From Mesobacillus subterraneus (GTDB lineage: Bacteria; Bacillota; Bacilli; Bacillales; Cytobacillaceae): DNA of 64,000 nt. The position numbers and the translations under genes are program-made. This document shows, one piece after another, positions 1-7,997 of the stretch. The stretch spans positions 248,001 through 312,000 of the forward strand of contig NZ_RSFW01000014.1 of assembly GCF_003937825.1 (NCBI RefSeq), given 5' to 3'. The stretch's first letter is position 1, and every line of letters begins with the position of its first letter. The notes beneath the pieces are model-generated. The model ran no database searches, had not been told where the DNA came from, and saw only the letters and a list, made by a program, of their open reading frames with translations.

Positions 1-288
1 ATGCTGGAACAGCTGCTGCCTCATGTCCGTTTCAATATTGATCCCCAGTTTGTGCCCCCAATAGTTGACGATGTATTGCAGAAAGGTGCTGATGACATAC
101 AACAGCAGCAAGCCGATGCTGACACTGACAATCATGTTCCAATTCCCGCCAGGCAAAAGTGTGTCAATGAACCACTGGACCGCCAGCGGGAAAGCCAGCT
201 CAAGCAAAGCAACGATCACTGCACTGCTGAAATCGATGACGAATAACCTCCGGTGAGGCCGGTAGTATGTAAAAAATCTTCTTATCAT
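1..288 (-). CDS. ABC exporter, N-terminal part (runs off left edge)
   Basis: Only the first 96 residues lie in the window. They read as the start of an ABC exporter membrane domain: a short cytoplasmic elbow with YYRPHRR (residues 8-14), two membrane segments at about 16-38 and 54-74, then NIETDMR, which is typical of the long helix reaching the ATPase. Family members of the YfiB/YknU/BmrA kind are half-transporters with a C-terminal ATPase that export drugs, lipids or peptides; the substrate here cannot be read. The ATG at 288 follows AAGGAG at good spacing. The plus-strand frame over the same bases is a shadow without a ribosome binding site. Confidence 0.85.
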   Translation of the reverse strand, partial: MIRRFFTYYRPHRRLFVIDFSSAVIVALLELAFPLAVQWFIDTLLPGGNWNMIVSVSIGLLLLYVISTFLQYIVNYWGHKLGINIETDMRQQLFQH

Positions 289-452
289 GTTGGGTTTCTC
301 CTTTTCTATCTTCATGTGATTATATGCCAAGCAGTCCCAATTTTTCAATAATTCTCTCTAAATTTTAATTGATTATTTTACCAAAATTACAGGTTAGATT
401 TTGGCTGGATTGGACATTTTAGGAAGAGAAGAAACGCAGAGGTGAAGAATGG

Positions 453-926
453 ATGATTTCAAAACGACATTTCACATTTAACATCTTGATGATTGTCCTT
501 CCCTGGCTGTCACTATTATTCATAGGGAAGCGCAGTTTTAAAAGATATTCATTATCGGGCATTTTCATCATTATCTTTGAAATCATCAATCATATGTATG
601 GGCACAAAAGGAACTGGTGGAAGTTTTACAACAGGAAGAAGTCATTCCTAAGAGATGAACTCCCTTTCAGCATTGGCCCGTATATGCCATTGTCGATGTG
701 GCTGCTGAAGTATTCCTACGGGAACTTCAAGAAGTTCATTACGCTGAATGCCATTGCGGACGGTATTTTTGCCTTCTTTTTCATCAATTTTTTGAAAAAA
801 ATCAAGATTGTCCGCCTCCACAAATTGAGTAATCTCCAGTTCTTTTTTTACCTGCATTATAAAGCATATTTATTATATGGCGTGCAATATTTGTATGAGA
901 GGGCTAATCGATACAGGTTTTTTTGA
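453..926 (+). CDS. Conserved hypothetical membrane protein
   Basis: A 157-residue, very basic and aromatic membrane protein with hydrophobic stretches at about 8-25, 32-47, 75-90 and 97-114. I recall similar proteins as uncharacterised genes in Bacillus genomes but no function. A GAGGTGA ribosome binding site lies shortly before the ATG, and a strong bidirectional hairpin follows the stop. It is transcribed towards proI and diverges from the ABC exporter gene. A short minus-strand frame inside it (648-857) has no independent support. Confidence 0.75.
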   Translation: MISKRHFTFNILMIVLPWLSLLFIGKRSFKRYSLSGIFIIIFEIINHMYGHKRNWWKFYNRKKSFLRDELPFSIGPYMPLSMWLLKYSYGNFKKFITLNAIADGIFAFFFINFLKKIKIVRLHKLSNLQFFFYLHYKAYLLYGVQYLYERANRYRFF

Positions 927-962
927 CGAGGCTCTTATAGGAAAGATCGCTCAGTTATATCC

Positions 963-1000
963 AAAAACGCTCCGCGGCATAGAAGCCCGGAGCGTTTTTT
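963..1000. terminator. Bidirectional terminator between 453 gene and proI
   Basis: Stem ACGCTCCG/CGGAGCGT around a 13-base loop, flanked by an A-run on the left and a T-run on the right, so it can stop both the plus-strand membrane protein gene and the minus-strand proI. Confidence 0.85.
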
Positions 1001-1010
1001 CTGCTGGATA

Positions 1011-1853
1011 TTAGGATGGAACAAGGACGCCTTCCAGTTCTCGATTGATTTCTTTCGAACGGTTCGCAGCATGATGGACTGCCTGCGAAATGGCTGTTCC
1101 GCCGTTGTATTTTCTTAATGCATTTAAGCCTGAAGCTGTCGTTCCGTTTGGGGACGTGACATTTTCCCTGAGGACCTCTGGCGTCTCGTCTTTTTCAATA
1201 ATCATCTTCGCTGCGCCAAGGATTGTCTGGGCAATGATTTCCCGCGCCATTTTTCCGTCCATGCCGCTTTCCCTGCCAGCTCGCTCCATATGCTCCATTA
1301 AATAATAGAAATAAGCGGGGCCGCTGCCGGCGAGGCCAGTGAAAATGTCCATCTGCTCCTCTTCGATCAGGAATACCTTGCCCATGCTGCTTAGCAGTTC
1401 TTCCACTTCCTTGATGTGATCCTCTGTTGTAAATCGGCCAGGTGAGATGGCGGTAGCTGATTCCTGAATCATGCTTGATGTGTTCGGCATGACGCGGACT
1501 ACTTGCTGCCCCGAATTCAAGTTTTCTTCCATATAACCTGTGGAAATGCCTGCAAGGACAGATACCACTACTTGGCCAGGTACAATTTTATCCTTCAAAC
1601 TGGCGAGTGCATCTGCTGCGCCATTTGGTTTCATCACCAAAACAAAAATATCCATATCAGCATAGGGCAATTCCGATTGCGGCACTGCATTGATTCCGTA
1701 CCTTGATTCTAAACGCTCAAGCCTCGTTGCATTGCTCTTGTTCGTTACGTAAATGTGCTCCGCCCGAATTTTCCCAGACTTCACTGCTCCCGAGATCATT
1801 GACTCTGCCATTGAACCTGCACCTAAAAAAGCTACTTTCTTCTGTTTCAACAA
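1011..1853 (-). CDS. proI: Pyrroline-5-carboxylate reductase
   Basis: A 280-residue cytoplasmic enzyme for the last step of proline synthesis (pyrroline-5-carboxylate + NAD(P)H to proline). The N-terminal Rossmann motif FLGAGSMAES (residues 9-18) binds the cofactor; VMPNTSS (about 119-125) and the C-terminal dimer/active-site segment with TSPNGTTASGL (about 233-243) are the family signature. Length matches the family. The start is TTG at 1853, preceded by AGGTGA; no in-frame ATG with a better site exists. Bacilli often carry several paralogues (ProI, ProH, ProG/ComER); ProI is my best guess. No proB/proA neighbour is present. Confidence 0.93.
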   Translation of the reverse strand: MLKQKKVAFLGAGSMAESMISGAVKSGKIRAEHIYVTNKSNATRLERLESRYGINAVPQSELPYADMDIFVLVMKPNGAADALASLKDKIVPGQVVVSVLAGISTGYMEENLNSGQQVVRVMPNTSSMIQESATAISPGRFTTEDHIKEVEELLSSMGKVFLIEEEQMDIFTGLAGSGPAYFYYLMEHMERAGRESGMDGKMAREIIAQTILGAAKMIIEKDETPEVLRENVTSPNGTTASGLNALRKYNGGTAISQAVHHAANRSKEINRELEGVLVPS

Positions 1854-2094
1854 ACCGCATTCACCTCGTCAAAGTTTATTTCCGTCGCATTTTATCAACG
1901 GTACCTATGGTAACATCCTGAAAATGAGATTCAAGGGACTCGGAACAATTCGGGAGGAAACGGGCGAGATAGTGAATGTAAGCGGAAACATCAGGACCTT
2001 AAGGGGTATTTCGCGGGCATAATGAGCTGATATCCTCCTACATGCTAAAATATAGAGAGATATGAAGACTCATAATCTATTGAATTTGCGGGTA

Positions 2095-2106
2095 CTAGTA
2101 TACTAG
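2095..2106. promoter_or_regulatory. 12-bp perfect palindrome before the UvrC-like gene
   Basis: CTAGTATACTAG lies 18 bases before the start codon of the UvrC-like gene and contains TATACT, a possible -10 element. I find no well-spaced -35, so this is only a candidate promoter or operator. Confidence 0.3.
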
Positions 2107-2124
2107 AAAAAAAGGGGGCGAATT

Positions 2125-3192
2125 ATGAATAAGAAAGAAAAAATCAAAAGCCTTCCATTATCAGCGGGTGTCTATCTCATGAAGGACCAAACAGGGACAA
2201 TCATCTACGTCGGAAAAGCGAAAAGTCTTAAAAAGCGTGTGCAATCCTATTTTTACGATTCAGCAGCCCACCCACAAAAGATTCGGAAGCTTGTCGCAAA
2301 CATCGATGATTTTGACTATATCCTTACAGATACAGAGTTTGAAGCTTTTATGCTTGAATGTAAATTGATCAAGGAAAAGAAGCCTCTTTTTAATAAAAAG
2401 ATGAAAAGTCACCTCGCCTATTCCTATATTGCGATTAAAATGGACGGCTTATATCGAAAAATCATAATGGTTCCTGAGAAAAGCGATACTGATAAAACCC
2501 TATATTTCGGCCCTTATACCAGCTCGATTTATGTCAGGAAAGCAATCGAGAATTTGAAGGAGTACTTGAACATAAACTGCCTGCATCCACTTAAGGGCAC
2601 TCCCTGTCTGAATTTCACACTGGGAAAGTGCATGGGGATTTGTTTAGGGGGCAATGCTGTCGACCGGTACAATGAGGTTGTCGACCAAATTGCTTCATTG
2701 CTCAGCGGTTCCGACACGAAGCTGCTCGAGGAACTTCAGCAAAAAATGGAGCAGGCTTCTGCAGATTATCAATTTGAAGAAGCCGCGAAACTGAGAAATT
2801 ATCTTAGGTCCTTCTCCGTGCTATTATACAAGGAAAATATGATCCAGTTCACCGAAGGGAATCAGAATATCGCCGTGGTGGAGCGATTAACAGACGATAC
2901 TCTGAAACTATTTTTAATCAAAGGGCATAAGGTCATCCACAGTGAAAAGCTGGAAAGCAGTGAAAATCTCTCTGAAACTATTCCTTCGAGGATTCTAGCT
3001 ACTTTCAGGGAAGTTAGCTATGGAGAGCCAGTCAGGATTGGAAAAGAAGAACTGGATGAAGTCCAGATCATCTATAGTTATTTGAACGGAAGCAATGGTG
3101 CTCATTTCATGATCATTCCTGATTACTGGCTGGAAACTGAAAGCAGTTTTGATTTCGAGCATCAAATCAGGGATCTGCTAATAAAAGTTTGA
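2125..3192 (+). CDS. UvrC-like GIY-YIG nuclease without RNase H domain
   Basis: A 355-residue protein matching the first half of excinuclease subunit UvrC. The GIY-YIG domain (13-95) has GVY (15-17), YVG (28-30) and the catalytic Arg38. Cysteines 152, 161, 169 and 173 sit in PCLNFTLGKCMGIC-type context, the cluster that binds iron-sulphur in UvrC. A UVR helix pair (about 203-235) is the UvrB contact. After this only about 120 residues remain, and the RNase H-like 5'-incising half plus HhH region of UvrC (family length about 600) are absent. It resembles Cho-type single-incision proteins, which cut 3' of lesions, but it is longer. GGGGG precedes the ATG at good spacing. A full uvrC is presumably elsewhere. 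Confidence 0.85.
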   Translation: MNKKEKIKSLPLSAGVYLMKDQTGTIIYVGKAKSLKKRVQSYFYDSAAHPQKIRKLVANIDDFDYILTDTEFEAFMLECKLIKEKKPLFNKKMKSHLAYSYIAIKMDGLYRKIIMVPEKSDTDKTLYFGPYTSSIYVRKAIENLKEYLNINCLHPLKGTPCLNFTLGKCMGICLGGNAVDRYNEVVDQIASLLSGSDTKLLEELQQKMEQASADYQFEEAAKLRNYLRSFSVLLYKENMIQFTEGNQNIAVVERLTDDTLKLFLIKGHKVIHSEKLESSENLSETIPSRILATFREVSYGEPVRIGKEELDEVQIIYSYLNGSNGAHFMIIPDYWLETESSFDFEHQIRDLLIKV

Positions 3193-3216
3193 GAGCTGCC
3201 AGTACAGGCAGCTCTC
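3190..3216. terminator. Hairpin between convergent UvrC-like and kinase genes
   Basis: GAGAGCTGCC/GGCAGCTCTC around a 6-base loop, overlapping the stop of the plus-strand gene. The stem is strong but has no good T-run on either side. Confidence 0.5.
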
Positions 3217-3218
3217 TA

Positions 3219-4616
3219 CTATTTCCAAACAATCGAAAAGGTGGTTCCTTGCTGATCGCTTTCTTTTAAAATCAAGTCAGCTCCGAGAGACCTCGCCAGC
3301 ATTCTGCTGAAGGAAAGTCCGAGGCCGAGTCCCCTGACCTTCAGCTTTTTCTTTTCACCTCTGAAGAATCGTTCGAACACAAGGGCTTGTTCTGCTTCGG
3401 GTATCCCGCTGCCTGTGTCCTTCACATCAATTCTTCCCTCTGAGAGAATGATGGAAATGGTGCCTTCATGATTGATCGCCTGGTAGGAGTTATTCAGTAA
3501 ATTGATCAGGATTTGCTGCAGGCGCAGCGGATCGGTCATTGCATAAATCGCTTCAGCCGGTGTGAACACTTCGAGGTCCACACGTTCACTTTGCGTCACC
3601 TGCCACTGCCTCCCGATTTCTTGGACAAGCTTATTCAGATCGCATCTTTCTGTCCGGATCGTGAAGGCGCCCGCTGCTAATGAATTGAACTCCAGCAGGT
3701 CAGAAATCATTGTCTGCAATCTCTGGATTTCTTTCAGAGTGATATCAAGGAATTCCTGTCGCTCTTCTCCTGTTACGATTCCGTCCCTTACTGCCTGCAC
3801 GAGGCCGCTGATTGAGGTGACAGGCGTCTTCAGATCATGTGTCACACCTGCGAGCAGCTCAGCCCGCATTTGTTCCAGCTGAGTCAAACGGCTTGTCATT
3901 TCTCTGAAGGAAGTAACAAGTTCGCGGATCTCAAGCTCTTTCGGATCAGCATCGAGTTTGATTTCGTAATCCCCTTCTCTTACCTGTGCCGCTGCATGGG
4001 CTACGTCCTGGATCGGCTTCAGGATTTTTTTCGAGAGAAAGTAGATGACAATCCAGCCGAGCAATCCCAATCCGACCAATAGCACGATCAATAGCCGGTA
4101 TTCCTGGTTCACATCACTCAACTCACTTGCGCTTTGCATAGCGACGACCCAGCCGGTTTGCTGATTGTCCACCATGATAGAAGATTTGGCTGAGTAAAAA
4201 GCCTCTCCATCCATCATCAGCTTCTTAACGGACTCTTCATTATCAAAGACCTCTGAAGGTATGACTCCTGAAGAACGATGGTGACCGCCTCCCCTCATCG
4301 GCCCCGAATTCAGGATATTGCCATCCAAGTCAGTTACAAATAGCTGGGGCTGATTCTCCATTTGCAGGATCCTGGCACGATCATCCAGCCTCCGGTCCAG
4401 CCGGCCAAAATCTTGATTGCCAAACGACTGCCCCAGCCGGTCGGCCGTTTCCACTGCCAGGTATTCCATCAGATTCAATCTATTTTGCAATGTCGTTTCC
4501 TTTATCCACCACATCGAGCCCGCTCCGAGCAAAAGAAGCCCAATGACAAGAGTCAGGAGATACCTGGTTGTCCAGTACCTCAGCAATGAAATAGGCTTTT
4601 TACTTTTCATAAACAC
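3219..4616 (-). CDS. Sensor histidine kinase
   Basis: A membrane sensor kinase of 465 residues (463 if the ATG at 4610 is used). Order: TM1 about 17-37, extracytoplasmic sensor about 38-172, TM2 about 173-195, HAMP about 196-248, HisKA with the phospho-acceptor His260 in GVTHDLKTP, then HATPase_c with the N box (LLNNSYQAI), DTGSGIP, FERFFRGE and GLGLGLSFS. The sensor holds an unusual GGGHHRSSG stretch (109-117) that might bind metal (inference). It overlaps the response regulator gene, so the two are co-translated. The first start is GTG at 4616; ATG at 4610 is an alternative, and neither has an outstanding ribosome binding site. Confidence 0.92.
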   Translation of the reverse strand: MFMKSKKPISLLRYWTTRYLLTLVIGLLLLGAGSMWWIKETTLQNRLNLMEYLAVETADRLGQSFGNQDFGRLDRRLDDRARILQMENQPQLFVTDLDGNILNSGPMRGGGHHRSSGVIPSEVFDNEESVKKLMMDGEAFYSAKSSIMVDNQQTGWVVAMQSASELSDVNQEYRLLIVLLVGLGLLGWIVIYFLSKKILKPIQDVAHAAAQVREGDYEIKLDADPKELEIRELVTSFREMTSRLTQLEQMRAELLAGVTHDLKTPVTSISGLVQAVRDGIVTGEERQEFLDITLKEIQRLQTMISDLLEFNSLAAGAFTIRTERCDLNKLVQEIGRQWQVTQSERVDLEVFTPAEAIYAMTDPLRLQQILINLLNNSYQAINHEGTISIILSEGRIDVKDTGSGIPEAEQALVFERFFRGEKKKLKVRGLGLGLSFSRMLARSLGADLILKESDQQGTTFSIVWK

Positions 4617-5286
4617 TGAACTGATACCCCAATCCTCTTAGAGTCCGGATTTCCCCCTGCGTGGAAGACCAATCCAACAATGCCTGACGAATTCGTTTGA
4701 CCGACAAATCCACCGCCCGGTCGCTTCCGTCATAATCCATCCCCCAAACATTTTCAATAAGATCTTCTCTTGTAAAAGTCCGGTTCGGCCTTTCAGCCAG
4801 AAACATCAGCAGGCTGAGATCCTTTGGCGTTAAAATGACCTTCTCGCCGTTGACTGTGACCACATGTGAATCCATATTGATTTTCAGGCTGCCAAACTGC
4901 TTCGTACTTTCTGTATCAAGGACATGGGTTGAGCGACGCAGCACGGCATTCACCCTGGCAACTACTTCTTCGCCAATGAACGGCTTTGGAATATAATCGT
5001 CCGCTCCCTGATTCAGCCCTTTCAGCTTATAGTCAATATCCCCAAGCGCCGTCAGCATGATGACCGGGCATGAATTGACTTCACGGATTTCCTTCAGCAC
5101 TTCCCAGCCGTCCATGGCGGGAAGCATGACATCCAGCAAAACAAGATCCGGCTGAAGCTCCGTGAATGATCGCAATCCTTCCGAGCCATCGAAAGCCTGT
5201 ACCACTTCATAACCTGCATGCTTCAAGTAAACAGCCAGCACTCGTGAAATCGTCTCTTCATCTTCTACTATTAAAATGGTTTTCAT
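4600..5286 (-). CDS. OmpR-family response regulator
   Basis: A 228-residue two-domain regulator. The receiver has the acidic pair E8/D9, phospho-acceptor Asp52 (LLDVMLP) and Lys in KPF; the C-terminal winged helix ends with the typical RTLRGLGYQF. It should bind direct repeats as a dimer. I start it at the ATG at 5286, after GGGTGGTG; the longer frame upstream is non-homologous in look. It lies downstream of the secreted repeat protein and upstream of its kinase, all on the minus strand. Candidate target boxes are listed at 6599 and 6673. Confidence 0.93.
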   Translation of the reverse strand: MKTILIVEDEETISRVLAVYLKHAGYEVVQAFDGSEGLRSFTELQPDLVLLDVMLPAMDGWEVLKEIREVNSCPVIMLTALGDIDYKLKGLNQGADDYIPKPFIGEEVVARVNAVLRRSTHVLDTESTKQFGSLKINMDSHVVTVNGEKVILTPKDLSLLMFLAERPNRTFTREDLIENVWGMDYDGSDRAVDLSVKRIRQALLDWSSTQGEIRTLRGLGYQFSVYEK

Positions 5287-5402
5287 CGTTGCACCACCCG
5301 TTATCCTAAATATAAAGAAAACCTCCAGCATCTTGGTCAGCCCACCCGGCAAGCGCTGCAGCAGGACAATTTGAGTAACTTCTCGTCCTCTTCATCTTAC
5401 AA

Positions 5403-5430
5403 GAAAAATCCCCCGCTTGATACGAGGGAT
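5403..5430 (-). terminator. Terminator of the 28-residue-repeat protein gene
   Basis: On the minus strand ATCCCTCG pairs with CGGGGGAT (one G-T pair) around a 7-base loop and is followed by TTTTT. It separates the secreted protein from the downstream regulator gene, so that pair probably has its own promoter or depends on read-through. Confidence 0.7.
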
Positions 5431-5449
5431 GCCTTGATTACATATTTTT

Positions 5450-6517
5450 TTAGAATCCGAATCCGCCGCCATTTTGATGCATCCCGCGACCGCCTTCAGC
5501 TCCGAAGCCGCCTTTGTGATCCATGCCTTTTCCTCCGGCACCGCCTTTGCCGCCGAAGCCATCACCTCGTCCCATGCCGGCACCCAGTCCGAAGCCTTCT
5601 CCATGACCCATACCGCCGCCTTTTCCGATGTGCCCGAATTCGTCTTCAAAGAGTTCTTCAAGTTTATCTGCATCTTTATTCCTGATTTCCTCAATCAGCT
5701 CACGTGTATATTTATCAGTTGTTGAGATGCCAAGCTCCTTCGCCAGGTTCACGATTTTCTTTTCCTGGACTTCCTGGGCTATTTCACCAATTGTTTTCCC
5801 GTCAATCGTAATATTCAGCTCTTTAGCATCTGCTTTCACCTTGGCAGATTGGACTTCCTGGGCGACTTCGCGGATATCTCTTCCGTCTACTGTGATTCCA
5901 TGCTCCTTCGCCTGTTTAGTGATATAAGCTGTTTGCACTTCCTGCTGAAGAGTCTGCAGGTCTTTTCCTTCCGGTGTAACACCAAGTTCCTTGGCTTTTT
6001 TATTCAATGTCGCTGTCCGGATTTCTTCCATTAAAGTTTGAGCATCTTTGTTATCAGCAGAGATGCCCAAATCTTTTGCTTCATTTTTCAGGTTGGCTAA
6101 ACGGATGGCTTCATGAAGCGCGGCAGCATCCTTTCCATCTGTAGAGATGCCAAAGTCCTTCGCTGTTTCCTTAAGCTTGGCCAATTGTACTTCCTGAGCA
6201 ATTGTTTCAATATCCTTGCCGTCTGTTTTGATACCCAGTTCCTTTGCTTCCTTCTTGATCGTCACATCACGAATTTCACTCATCAATGTTTGAGCATCTT
6301 TTCCGGAAGTGCTGATGCCAAGGTCTTTCGCCTTTGCGATTAATTCCTCTGAATTGCCCCCGAAGAATCCTTTATGCCCGAACCCCTTTCCAAAGAAGCT
6401 TTTCACAGAACTGGCAGTTGAGCTTGCCGTACTGTCATCATTCGCCAGAGAAGTAGTAGCGTATCCTCCAATTAATAATGCGCCTGCAATCGTAAAACCG
6501 ATGACTGATTTCTTCAT
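5450..6517 (-). CDS. Secreted protein with eight exact 28-residue repeats and Gly-rich tail
   Basis: A 355-residue exported protein. Start at ATG 6517 because AGGAGG lies 9 bases before it; a longer start would leave no spacing. A signal peptide covers about 1-26. From residue 63 to 286 there are eight contiguous units of exactly 28 residues: 63-90, 91-118, 119-146, 147-174, 175-202, 203-230, 231-258 and 259-286. The consensus is AKELGISTDGKD followed by ..L.EEIR/AQEVQ and a basic helix end. The pattern of helix, GI.TDGK turn, helix recalls SAP-type helical repeats (my inference only). Residues 287-355 are rich in Gly, His, Met and Phe. It is followed by a terminator and then a two-component system, so it may be that system's target or part of its sensing. 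Confidence 0.85.
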   Translation of the reverse strand: MKKSVIGFTIAGALLIGGYATTSLANDDSTASSTASSVKSFFGKGFGHKGFFGGNSEELIAKAKDLGISTSGKDAQTLMSEIRDVTIKKEAKELGIKTDGKDIETIAQEVQLAKLKETAKDFGISTDGKDAAALHEAIRLANLKNEAKDLGISADNKDAQTLMEEIRTATLNKKAKELGVTPEGKDLQTLQQEVQTAYITKQAKEHGITVDGRDIREVAQEVQSAKVKADAKELNITIDGKTIGEIAQEVQEKKIVNLAKELGISTTDKYTRELIEEIRNKDADKLEELFEDEFGHIGKGGGMGHGEGFGLGAGMGRGDGFGGKGGAGGKGMDHKGGFGAEGGRGMHQNGGGFGF

Positions 6518-6598
6518 ATTTGACATCCTCCTATAATCTCTCTTCTTTAAGACTCAAGTTGTCCCCTGAACCTTATACTCAAAGTTTAACGAGTGATT

Positions 6599-6617
6599 AT
6601 GTCAGCAAAATGTCAAA
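6599..6617. promoter_or_regulatory. Candidate regulator box 1 (TGACAT direct repeat)
   Basis: On the minus strand TTTGACATTTTGCTGACAT holds two TGACAT words 11 bases apart, a layout that suits an OmpR-type dimer. It lies about 80-100 bases upstream of the secreted repeat protein start. A close copy lies 74 bases further upstream. Confidence 0.4.
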
Positions 6618-6672
6618 GCAGCAGTTTTTTTGAAATTTTTCCGAGGAGGTTTCAGCTATTTTGAGCTGGTTC

Positions 6673-6691
6673 ATGTCAGGACAAAGTCAAA
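6673..6691. promoter_or_regulatory. Candidate regulator box 2
   Basis: On the minus strand TTTGACTTTGTCCTGACAT matches box 1 at most positions. Two copies upstream of one gene next to a response regulator suggest a regulator binding pair; binding is inferred. Confidence 0.4.
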
Positions 6692-6698
6692 CGTAAAA

Positions 6699-6722
6699 AG
6701 GAGAACGGCCCGGCCGCTCTCC
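6699..6722 (-). terminator. Terminator of the DUF4352 gene
   Basis: Minus-strand stem GGAGAGCGGCC/GGCCGTTCTCC with one mismatch, followed by TTTTT, just after the stop of the DUF4352 gene. Confidence 0.75.
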
Positions 6723-6727
6723 GCTGT

Positions 6728-7306
6728 TTAATGTAGGTTCACTTTGATCGTCTTGTCGGACCAAAAGCTCGGATTGTACTGCAGTTGCAAACCTGCATCG
6801 CCAGCCGGCTGTTCAAAGGAAATCGTTCCGGATACTTTTCCGCCTGGCGCAAGTTCACCTGATTGGAGTGCCGTATTTGTATCAACCGTCGTGAATGCCT
6901 GGTCGACAATCTGGCCCTGGCTGTTGGACATTTTAAAATCAAAAGGATTATAAGAGATATTCTCATCGCCTGCATTTTCGATTTCGACGGTGACGATTAC
7001 ATATTCATGTCCATCCTTTGGCTGGTCGAATTCACTTCCAGGCGATTTTTCCACTTTTGTGACCGTCAGGACGTTATCCTCCAGTTGAACCTTTTCCCCA
7101 ACAGCGAATTCTTCCTTGGCTGGCGCGGCTTTTTCGTCTTGCTTCTTCTCTGTCGCCGAGGCTTCCGAGGCTTTCGAGGCTTTCGAGGCTTTCGAGGCTT
7201 CCCCGTCCACTTTTGTTGCCGTCTCCTCTTCACCGCCACCGCTCGCCATGGCAACTACGACAATAATCGCTATCAACCAGAACCACCATTTTTTAAAGAT
7301 TTTCAT
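6728..7306 (-). CDS. Membrane-anchored DUF4352 protein
   Basis: A 192-residue protein: one N-terminal membrane segment (about 7-22), a low-complexity linker, then a DUF4352 immunoglobulin-like domain (about 68-185) displayed outside the cell. The linker is coded by a 9-bp tandem repeat giving Lys-Ala-Ser units. The fold class is known from surface proteins and telomere-binding-like domains; no enzyme motif is seen. Its start lies inside the 3' end of the VWA gene (14-base overlap), so the two are co-translated and may work together at the membrane. Confidence 0.85.
   Translation of the reverse strand: MKIFKKWWFWLIAIIVVVAMASGGGEEETATKVDGEASKASKASKASEASATEKKQDEKAAPAKEEFAVGEKVQLEDNVLTVTKVEKSPGSEFDQPKDGHEYVIVTVEIENAGDENISYNPFDFKMSNSQGQIVDQAFTTVDTNTALQSGELAPGGKVSGTISFEQPAGDAGLQLQYNPSFWSDKTIKVNLH
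7158..7202. repeat. Five-copy 9-bp tandem repeat in DUF4352 linker
   Basis: Units GAGGCTTTC or GAGGCTTCC, five in a row, coding Lys-Ala-Ser/Glu-Ala-Ser on the minus strand. Being a multiple of three, copy-number change would alter linker length without a frameshift. Confidence 0.9.
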
Positions 7307-7901
7307 CGTCGTATACTCCTTTCATTCTTTTTTCCGTAATCGATTCGGAAACCATGTCATACATGCTCTCGATGCCTTTTTCAGAAGCTTCGAAGCTAAA
7401 AGAATTCTCAAGATTGATTCCAAGGCTGTCAGCTTCCCTGGCGACATCGATATTTGCGCCCATGAAAATAAACTCCCAGCGATACTTTTCCTGCTGATGT
7501 CGAATTAGTTCTTTTACCTTTCCATAGGTGAATTCACGGCTGGCGTTTTCCATGCCGTCCGTCGTAATGACAAATATAACTTTTCCCGGCTTTCGGTCTT
7601 CGCTTGTTTTTGCCAGACGGTAGCCGACATCCAGGATGGTCTTGCCTATGGCGTCCAAAAGGGCAGTCGACCCGCGCACATAATACTCATCCTCGGTCAG
7701 TTTTACATTTCTCGCTTTAATCCCATTCCATAGTACTTCATACTCGTCGTCGAACAAGACCGTGGTCAGGATCGTCTCCCCTGGCAGTTCCGCCTGCTTT
7801 TTCACGAAGGCATTAAAGCCGCCGACCGTGTCGCTCTCCAGTCCGGCCATTGAACCGCTCCTGTCGAGCAAAAAAATGATTTCCGTTAAATTGTTGTTCA
7901 T
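7293..7901 (-). CDS. VWA domain protein
   Basis: A 202-residue protein that is almost only a von Willebrand A domain. The metal-ion-dependent adhesion site is complete: D13-R-S15-G-S17, the Thr in GSTALLDAIG and the Asp in TTDGMENAS. There is no signal peptide, so it should act in the cytoplasm. VWA proteins of this size often work with AAA ATPases or in stress (tellurium-type) systems; no such partner is next door. The start is the ATG at 7901, with AGGAGG 9 bases upstream. It overlaps the DUF4352 gene and is divergent from the regulator-like gene at 7998. Confidence 0.9.
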   Translation of the reverse strand: MNNNLTEIIFLLDRSGSMAGLESDTVGGFNAFVKKQAELPGETILTTVLFDDEYEVLWNGIKARNVKLTEDEYYVRGSTALLDAIGKTILDVGYRLAKTSEDRKPGKVIFVITTDGMENASREFTYGKVKELIRHQQEKYRWEFIFMGANIDVAREADSLGINLENSFSFEASEKGIESMYDMVSESITEKRMKGVYDDENL

Positions 7902-7997
7902 CCCTATCAACCTCCTAAGCTGAATCTGCTATAATCATATCTAGATTCATCCATAATTTGGTCGCCTGTTAAGCGACATTTGGAGGAGGCTGGCTCC

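Noticed and set aside
1-246. Plus-strand 81-codon frame at the left edge
   Set aside because: The minus strand carries a clear ABC exporter start with a ribosome binding site.
6739-7508. Overlapping frames on both strands over the DUF4352 gene
   Set aside because: Shadows produced by the GAGGCTTTC repeat and codon bias.
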